Shown here in pieces: positions 58,294 to 64,000 of a stretch of DNA of 64,000 bases (the first letter of the stretch is position 1; each line of letters opens with the position of its first letter). The stretch lies in IMG/VR virus record IMGVR_UViG_3300020165_000007, positions 1 to 64,000 of that record; one strand, given 5' to 3'. The position numbers and the translations under genes were made by a program. Source of the stretch: a virus. The notes under the pieces were generated by a model. It was not told where the DNA came from and ran no database searches. It saw only the letters and a list, made by a program, of their open reading frames with translations.

Positions 58294-61200
58294 TCAGATA
58301 TCCTCAAATGATGCACCTGTCGGAGTAATTAAGAATTCTATATCGATGAATTCTAACGCTCTTGTTGGTTTTAGATATATTTTACCTACTAAGGTGTTAT
58401 TATCTAAATCTTCAGGAGTGTTCTGAACGACAACTCTAAAGTCAATCAAACCTCTATCTCTTCTGATAGAATCTAAGATTGGGTTTACTGAGTCCAAGAA
58501 TTCTTGTCTTACTTGGTCATCATTCTGTTCGAACAATAGTCTTACCGCTACTGCTGAAATCAACTTACGAGCTTGTAATAACAATCTTCTAACATTGATT
58601 CTGTCGAGTGCTGACTGTTTAACTTGAGTAGTTTTATTACCCCATATTACTGTACCAACATCTGAGAAAGTTGCGATTGGGTTGATTCTACCTTTATATA
58701 GAATGTCTCTATCATCTTGAGTTAACTTCTTACGAGCTTTAATACCATTTACTAAACCTCTTGTATAACCCGCGGATGCGAACCATGGGAATGATATATT
58801 ATCTGTTAACGCTAAGTTTCTAACAACTTCAGCGGTAGGTGGTAAGTAAATCTGTGTGTTATTAACAGTATCTCTTGTAAGAATCCATGGGTAATAAGTT
58901 GCAGTATAGTTAGAGTCAATTCCAGTATCTTCTAAGTTTTCGGTCGCTTCTTGTGGGTAAATAAAGTCAGTTGTAAAATTAGACGTAGTATTAACAAACA
59001 TGTTATAGTCAGGTGTGGTACAGATATAAATTGAGTCCGCTCTATCCGTTTCAATCATATCAATCGCCTCCTCTACTAAGTTTGAGTTATTAACATAATC
59101 TATACCTGAAGTAGTAAACACATTAATATTTACAGCTTCAGGGTTAACAAAAGTCCACTGACCCCATAAGTAAGCATAATAGTCAGTATTACCCCAATCT
59201 TGTTTATCTGGACCAACAATTGTTTTAAACGCCCCCCATCCTGTTGCACTTGGGAATCTAACTGATGGTGCCGCTCCACGTAGATATCCATTATTACCTA
59301 ATATAAATGTATCTCCATTAGTACGAGACTCTCGATAGATATCCCATCCATCAAATCCTCCAGTAGGAACTAATGTAAATTTACGAGAATTTAATCTGTA
59401 ATATGGACTATCTTCGTTAGGTTCACTATCGAATGATGCGTCACCAACCTCAAACGCAGTTTCACCCGAAGTTACATACTGAGATGGGATTAGAACTACA
59501 GTCGCTCCTGAGTCCATATGATATCCTTTTGTTAATTCCGCCCACGGAGATGACTCAGTAGCGGTAGATAAGTTAGTCGGATTTTGTTTACCCTTATAAG
59601 AGGTAAAGTCGACATCAATACCGACAGTATTCGATACACCTAAGAAAACTCTTCTTGGGTTATCGCCCGCACTTCTTGTTAAGTTATCTCCATTAGAAGA
59701 CCCAAAAGGAGGGTTAAATAACACCTCACCTGGAGTATCATACTTAGTCTTATAAAGTAGGTGTGGTGATTTATAACTACTGTACTGTCGAGTTTGGTAA
59801 CCTTTAAAACCACAAGGTAATGAATCGGACGGAGCCTCTTCATTTACTTCTAACATAATATATCTTGACTTTAACTCAAAATCTCCATTAGCTGTACCGA
59901 TTTTTTTAGCCACATAACTATTAAGATTTATATCCATGGTACAGTTTGTGAATTTTTCTAATACGATTGGGTTAGAATCGGTATCATAAAAACTTCTAAC
60001 AACAACGTCAAAGGTTAGGTTATTAAATGATATATTCATTATAGAGACTTTAATCTCTCTGTTCGCCGAGTTACCGTCTGAGATTGAAATAACTTTAAAT
60101 AAGTCGGAAACTTCATTACCTCTTAATTCTGAAACTAAATATGGTGTAGAGGGGGTTTGATACCTATCTAAGTACCATCCGATACCTGTATTATCAACAT
60201 CTTCTCTCGCACTTTGTAATCCTAATAAAGTAGTATTTAATCCTCTAATCTTACCTTCTTTGTATCCTGTATTTAATAAGTTATAATAAATTTCCTCGAC
60301 AAATAATGGAATTTCATTACTTGGTTTAGAAAAATTACTTTGACCTAACACTTTACTTATAAAGTTAGGGTCACTTAAAGAAAGTGATGTGTTGAACGTA
60401 AATATCTCTGAGTCGTTTGTTATACCTGAAATTTGGAAATTAGAGAATGGATTATTAGTTATTCCTGAATATACTCCTGTAGAGTTAATTGTTACATTGG
60501 TTAATCCTGAAACTTCGTAATCGGGATTATTAGAATTACTAGTTGTTGATATCCCTCTTGACCTTAGTGTACTAACAACCATATTATGGTAATCAGTGAT
60601 TGGTGTTCCTGTATATGTGGTAGTATATACAACACCCACACCTGTATAATTGTTACCTACAGTATTTGTTAATCCTGTGATAGACAATCCAAAACCGACA
60701 CCACTGTATTCACCTGTACCACTATTATATGGGAATAAAGCGTAATACCATGAATCATTTTCAGACGCTTCAAAATCTGCGGTATCAATGGTAAGACCAT
60801 CCACACCCAATACGTTAGTTGTACCTGTCCATGTTCCCGAAGCTCCAGTTATTGCGTCATAAGTTTCGCCACTAACAGTACCAAACATAAATGATGTGGC
60901 TCCTGAACTGACGGGGTTAACAATACTTTGATAAACCGCAGATTCAAAGTTGCCCTGTAATGTTGATATATTACCTGAAAATGTTGTATAAGGTAATCCG
61001 AACACACTTTCTATAGATGAAGGTAAGTTACTAAAATCAGTAATTTCAGTTGAACTACTATTACCTGATACACCACTAAAAGTTATTGTATAAGCAATTC
61101 CGTCAGAATCTTTAGGAGTAATTAATGATTTATTTACGTTACCCACCGTTGATATTGACCATGATGGTCCAGCATCGTATCCTGATAAACCTAAGACACG

Positions 61201-61479
61201 AGTCACAAAAAGTTGATTGGATTGTTGTAAGTAGGCTTTGGCAATATATGCCGCCTCATATTTTGGAATCTGTGTGTTTACAAATTTAGTTGGTTCTGTC
61301 CCCCCAAAAAATGAGGTAAACTCATCAAAGTTTGTAATGAAGATAGGTTCGAACGCCGGACCTGATAAGGTTTCACCGACGACACCTAAAGTCGTTACAC
61401 CGACACTTTGAGCCACAAAACTTAAATCTCTTTCTGATGTATATACACCTGGAGATACGAATACTTTTTCTGCTGCCAT
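58294..61479 (-). CDS. 18: tail sheath protein, gp18-like (1061 aa)
   Basis: Contractile sheath subunit. The N-terminus MAAEKVFVSPGVYTSERDLSF is the typical sheath start (SPGVY-x-x-E-x-D). The C-terminal domain is a clear sheath signature (NVRRLLLQARKLISAVAVRLLFEQNDDQVRQEFLDSVNPILDSIRRDRGLIDFRVV...). It is about 400 residues longer than T4 gp18 (659 aa); the extra mass is a beta-rich, Gly/Ser/Thr/Asn-rich insertion from about residue 120 to 400 and a further one in the middle. These insertions probably decorate the tail surface. Confidence 0.93.
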   Translation of the reverse strand: MAAEKVFVSPGVYTSERDLSFVAQSVGVTTLGVVGETLSGPAFEPIFITNFDEFTSFFGGTEPTKFVNTQIPKYEAAYIAKAYLQQSNQLFVTRVLGLSGYDAGPSWSISTVGNVNKSLITPKDSDGIAYTITFSGVSGNSSSTEITDFSNLPSSIESVFGLPYTTFSGNISTLQGNFESAVYQSIVNPVSSGATSFMFGTVSGETYDAITGASGTWTGTTNVLGVDGLTIDTADFEASENDSWYYALFPYNSGTGEYSGVGFGLSITGLTNTVGNNYTGVGVVYTTTYTGTPITDYHNMVVSTLRSRGISTTSNSNNPDYEVSGLTNVTINSTGVYSGITNNPFSNFQISGITNDSEIFTFNTSLSLSDPNFISKVLGQSNFSKPSNEIPLFVEEIYYNLLNTGYKEGKIRGLNTTLLGLQSAREDVDNTGIGWYLDRYQTPSTPYLVSELRGNEVSDLFKVISISDGNSANREIKVSIMNISFNNLTFDVVVRSFYDTDSNPIVLEKFTNCTMDINLNSYVAKKIGTANGDFELKSRYIMLEVNEEAPSDSLPCGFKGYQTRQYSSYKSPHLLYKTKYDTPGEVLFNPPFGSSNGDNLTRSAGDNPRRVFLGVSNTVGIDVDFTSYKGKQNPTNLSTATESSPWAELTKGYHMDSGATVVLIPSQYVTSGETAFEVGDASFDSEPNEDSPYYRLNSRKFTLVPTGGFDGWDIYRESRTNGDTFILGNNGYLRGAAPSVRFPSATGWGAFKTIVGPDKQDWGNTDYYAYLWGQWTFVNPEAVNINVFTTSGIDYVNNSNLVEEAIDMIETDRADSIYICTTPDYNMFVNTTSNFTTDFIYPQEATENLEDTGIDSNYTATYYPWILTRDTVNNTQIYLPPTAEVVRNLALTDNISFPWFASAGYTRGLVNGIKARKKLTQDDRDILYKGRINPIATFSDVGTVIWGNKTTQVKQSALDRINVRRLLLQARKLISAVAVRLLFEQNDDQVRQEFLDSVNPILDSIRRDRGLIDFRVVVQNTPEDLDNNTLVGKIYLKPTRALEFIDIEFLITPTGASFEDI

Positions 61480-61570
61480 ATTAATTATTTTTCTTTTTAT
61501 TTATTTTATTGATAAATATTATAGAAAAAACCAAACGACAAATGTTATGGCGTTATATTTATTTACAAGT

Positions 61571-61621
61571 ATGAAAAATTTCTTACTTTTTTCTACCTTT
61601 TTAAAAACCTTTCTTAAATGA
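61571..61621 (+). CDS. possible 16-residue upstream peptide
   Basis: ATG at 61571, hydrophobic peptide MKNFLLFSTFLKTFLK, TGA at 61619-61621 overlapping the ATG of the next ORF as ATGA. Such an overlap would couple translation, but a chance ORF of this size is not unlikely. Confidence 0.2.
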   Translation: MKNFLLFSTFLKTFLK

Positions 61622-61767
61622 TAAAAATAAAGAATTTAAAAATATCTGAAGAATCACATGATATGTTGAAAAAACACTGTCAAAAAAACGGATTAAAAAT
61701 GTTTAAGTTTATTGAAAAACTTATTGAAGAAAACTGTAAAGAAGAAATCGACATCTATGGTGAATAA
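61618..61767 (+). CDS. ribbon-helix-helix-like small protein (49 aa), plus strand
   Basis: The sequence begins MIKIKNLKISEESHDMLKKH and continues CQKNGLKMFKFIEKLIEENC. The layout is strand (KIKNLKIS), helix, turn (KNG), helix, as in Arc/MetJ-type ribbon-helix-helix DNA-binding proteins. It is the only complete plus-strand gene in the window. Its stop at 61765-61767 abuts exactly the stop of the convergent gene (61768). The family call rests on pattern only. A regulator that acts when late minus-strand transcription passes over it is possible. Confidence 0.55.
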   Translation: MIKIKNLKISEESHDMLKKHCQKNGLKMFKFIEKLIEENCKEEIDIYGE

Positions 61768-62817
61768 TTAATTACTATAGGGTATGTGTGCTTTTGTCTT
61801 AATAGTGGAATCCTTACTGTCATCTATTTTAACGACATCGAACTTAATGATGTCATTGGTGTTAACCTGTATATTACTTAAATCATCTCCCATATAATTG
61901 TCGTTAATATATACTGAAAACTCATCGACGTTATCTGTCGACAAAAAAGTTAGGTCTATGGTATATGGATATTTTTCAGATAAACTATTAATTCCCGACA
62001 TAAATAAAATATCTATGTCGAAGTTCTGAGGATTAGGTGGGTTTTTTCTAGCCCTTCTTGATTGTGTCCCCGTCTCCACTTCATATAATGTTAATGCCCT
62101 ACTAATTGCCGGAGAAACTTGGAACTCTTCCTCGTCAATTAAAAAACCCATCATTAAGAACTCATAGTTTTGAACGTAGTACTTCCTTTTTTCAATATCC
62201 AATACTGACTCATCAGATATACCATTTAAAATTATAGGAACGTAATGACCCTTAACAAATGTATAAGCTTGTCTTGAAGAAAATTTCTGTAAAACTAATT
62301 TGTTAAACTCATTCAAGTGTCGCATTTTAGTACAAAATATTTTTATATTATACGTAATATCTACAGGTACGGGTTGAGGGATTTTATAAATATCCATTCC
62401 TTTTCTTTGACCGTCCCACGTTGGAACCTTAGCGTAGTAAAATTGTTTTCTGTTTGGTATGGTGTACTGTAGTGAAGGGTTGGTACCGTACTTAACGTCT
62501 GGATTTCTTACAGTTGCAATAAATGGGGGTTTGATGTTTTTATCTAAGTTCTGAAAATCCCAAGTCTCAGCAAACTGAGACCAGTTTTGAGTTGTAATAA
62601 TAATATCAACAGGGTTAACTTTTTTACCCTCTGCAGTCATCTCTAAATCGTTCTTAACAAAATCTAACATACCCCTATCTAAGTCAGCATGTAAAACACT
62701 CTTAGGTAAATATGTACCATCTTTTTGAATATATTCCAGTAGTTGCTCCCTCCTCTCTAATAAAATTTTATCAGGAGTTAAAGGTAGATGTTTTTTTATT
62801 TTTTTAGGAAATGACAT
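61768..62817 (-). CDS. tail completion / sheath-terminator protein, gp15-like (349 aa)
   Basis: The middle part reads PVPVDITYNIKIFCTKMRHLNEFNKLVLQKFSSRQAYTF...VPIILNGISDES...YVQNYEFLMMGFLIDEEEF. This is the same order of motifs as T4 gp15: strand, helix, strand with an SDE-type acidic site, then a final strand pair. Longer than T4 gp15 (272 aa). It precedes the sheath gene in transcription order, as in T4. gp15 caps the tail and binds the neck. Homology is inferred from pattern and position. Confidence 0.5.
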   Translation of the reverse strand: MSFPKKIKKHLPLTPDKILLERREQLLEYIQKDGTYLPKSVLHADLDRGMLDFVKNDLEMTAEGKKVNPVDIIITTQNWSQFAETWDFQNLDKNIKPPFIATVRNPDVKYGTNPSLQYTIPNRKQFYYAKVPTWDGQRKGMDIYKIPQPVPVDITYNIKIFCTKMRHLNEFNKLVLQKFSSRQAYTFVKGHYVPIILNGISDESVLDIEKRKYYVQNYEFLMMGFLIDEEEFQVSPAISRALTLYEVETGTQSRRARKNPPNPQNFDIDILFMSGINSLSEKYPYTIDLTFLSTDNVDEFSVYINDNYMGDDLSNIQVNTNDIIKFDVVKIDDSKDSTIKTKAHIPYSN

Positions 62818-63290
62818 TAGATTACTATTTCATTTATATGGAAGATTTTATTTCGAGTATTAATCATATCAATCTCATTTGCGTTATAAATTGGTTCTTC
62901 GCTATCTTTTTTAACAAATGAATCGTATTTGTATGGGTTATATGTGATTACGTTATCATTAGTTTCTGCAGGCATTTCTTCACAAGGGAACTGACAATAG
63001 TCAACTAAATCACCAATAACAAATGCGTGTACGTTCTTTCTCATTTCTTGTCTTACTTTGTCTTTTCCCCCCTTTCTTACCCTAAACTCTACATTTCTTA
63101 ATTTAACGTAGTCGGCATACAAAATTACCCTACCCCCATAAGTCACTGAAAATGTATGTTTATGTAAGTTATAATATACCATAACCCTCAAACCAGTTAA
63201 ATCCTCAGGAGTTAATTCTTCCTCCTGTTCAATAATTAAACCCATATGAGTCTTCATTTTATTAATTTCTTTTAATAGATATCTATTCAT
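62817..63290 (-). CDS. conserved phage protein, unknown (157 aa)
   Basis: The N-terminus MNRYLLKEINKMKTHMGLIIE ends in I-I-E, a fit to the capsid-targeting/prohead cleavage rule. After that comes a domain with VYYNLHKHTFSVTYGGRVIL, RKNVHAFVIGDLVDY and VITYNPYKYDSFV, a pattern I believe occurs in many phage proteins of unknown function, but I cannot name it. It overlaps the neighbours by 4 bases (ATGA) and 1 base (TAATG). Confidence 0.6.
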   Translation of the reverse strand: MNRYLLKEINKMKTHMGLIIEQEEELTPEDLTGLRVMVYYNLHKHTFSVTYGGRVILYADYVKLRNVEFRVRKGGKDKVRQEMRKNVHAFVIGDLVDYCQFPCEEMPAETNDNVITYNPYKYDSFVKKDSEEPIYNANEIDMINTRNKIFHINEIVI

Positions 63291-63802
63291 AATCCTCTAA
63301 ATTCATTTTCACTAACAGGTGATGCAGTAATTGACCTATAATAAGGTTTGTAACCACCATAAGTATGTTTATTATCACTCGTGACTCTTCCGTCATTAGA
63401 TACCGAGTAGTATCTAACACGAGATTCAGTCTCATAGTAACCTATATAATCACCATAATTAATATCTATTTCTAACTCATCTAAAGTCGTTTGATATACG
63501 CCAACCTTTAAGTTACCCGGCTCCATTTGTGTCATGTTACTATTACCGTAATTTTGATTTTCAGGTTGTTCTATTTGGACGTACCCCCTAAATTCAACGG
63601 GAGGATGGAACTTTACTCCGTCTTCTACGGTTTCACCGTAAACATCATCAGTTACTGTTTTTTGTTGGTCGATTCTATATAAAACTAACCTAAAATTCAT
63701 ATCACCCTCAAGCCATTCTCGACCCATTGCGATATCTAACTCAAAGTCTTCCGACCCGAAAAACTTTTCTAATCTTGTAATTGGAACCTTTCTATTACTC
63801 AT
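63287..63802 (-). CDS. putative neck protein (171 aa)
   Basis: It starts MSNRKVPITRLEKFFGSEDF. The C-terminal half has the NYGDYIGYYETESRVRYYSV segment that resembles the GD-x-I-x-(Y/F)...Y-x-I layout of gp14-type neck proteins. It is the first gene of the right-hand late unit and is coupled to the next one. The gp14 reading rests on position (before the gp15-like and sheath genes) and a short pattern. Confidence 0.45.
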   Translation of the reverse strand: MSNRKVPITRLEKFFGSEDFELDIAMGREWLEGDMNFRLVLYRIDQQKTVTDDVYGETVEDGVKFHPPVEFRGYVQIEQPENQNYGNSNMTQMEPGNLKVGVYQTTLDELEIDINYGDYIGYYETESRVRYYSVSNDGRVTSDNKHTYGGYKPYYRSITASPVSENEFRGL

Positions 63803-63853
63803 TATTGATAAATATTAAGTTATTTGTTATATTTAAGTGTATTTAGTCGACTT

Positions 63854-64000
63854 TTGGAAAATAAAACATTAAATAGCTTGCCTGAAGTGAGGGCTCTTCG
63901 TATTTTAGAGAAATACGAGGGGTATAATAATTACATTATCCGGTTACAGGATAAGATGAAAAAATTTAATCATTTTAAACTTACTCGTGCCCAAGCGGAT
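63854..64000 (+). CDS. divergent plus-strand gene, 5' part only
   Basis: The plus frame is open from 63812 to the right edge. From a TTG at 63854 it reads LENKTLNSLPEVRALRILEK, then YEGYNNYIIRLQDKMKKFNH, FKLTRAQAD: charged, amphipathic and protein-like. No ATG precedes this stretch, so the start may be TTG, or the frame could begin at a TTG at 63824. It diverges from the neck gene, so the 63803-63853 gap must carry promoters for both directions. I cannot assign a function from 49 residues. Confidence 0.5.
   Translation, partial: MENKTLNSLPEVRALRILEKYEGYNNYIIRLQDKMKKFNHFKLTRAQAD

Overview
The window reads as part of the genome of a tailed, contractile (myovirus) phage with a T4-like plan. It is AT-rich, almost every gene lies on the minus strand, and transcription runs from right to left. 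The recognisable T4-like parts are tail sheath (gp18), tail tube (gp19), a gp26-type baseplate/chaperone protein, a tape-measure-like protein, gp53-, gp25- and gp6-type baseplate proteins, a gp15-like tail completion protein, and replication proteins (UvsX/RecA, DnaB/gp41 helicase, RNase H/5' exonuclease, gp32-like SSB, class I ribonucleotide reductase). A Bacteroidetes host is likely but inferred: one tail protein carries a chain of SprB-like repeats (a family of Bacteroidetes surface adhesins); start codons are preceded by A-rich stretches with no Shine-Dalgarno; the SSB gene has a TTTG / 19 bp / TAnnTTTG promoter of Bacteroidetes type; and the ribonucleotide reductase carries its ATP-cone on the small subunit, an arrangement characterised in a flavobacterium.

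Layout, in order of transcription (right to left). 64.0-63.85 kb: the start of a divergent plus-strand gene, cut by the edge. 63.8-61.77 kb: three coupled neck/tail-completion genes, meeting tail to tail a tiny plus-strand ribbon-helix-helix-like gene. 61.5-53.5 kb: sheath, a 45-residue gene, a HAD-fold enzyme, tube, gp26-like protein, a small overlapping ORF without AUG start, and the tape measure. 53.5-41.8 kb: three tail/baseplate genes, including a 1585-residue protein with an OmpA-like domain and a 2204-residue hub candidate. 41.7-40.9 kb: two small genes with capsid-targeting-like N-termini. 40.7-32.9 kb: a replication and nucleotide island, with SSB as its own unit and then uvsX, RNase H, an unknown, helicase, nrdB and nrdA between two hairpin terminators. 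32.8-17.4 kb: gp25, gp6 and a run of large baseplate proteins, one with membrane segments. 17.4-0 kb: seven adhesin/fibre genes, three with Pro-Ser-Ile-Thr-Ala-Thr linkers and four with long proline-free Gly-X-Y shafts.

The genes form an assembly line: neck and sheath/tube/tape measure, hub and wedge of the baseplate, then host-binding fibres, with DNA replication inserted in the middle of the baseplate genes. Six hairpins divide the strand into transcription units. A 14-bp AT-rich motif occurs identically upstream of four late genes and is a candidate late regulatory signal. There is no gap longer than 300 bases without a gene. I saw no tRNA, rRNA, insertion sequence or CRISPR array. No terminase, portal or capsid gene lies inside the window.
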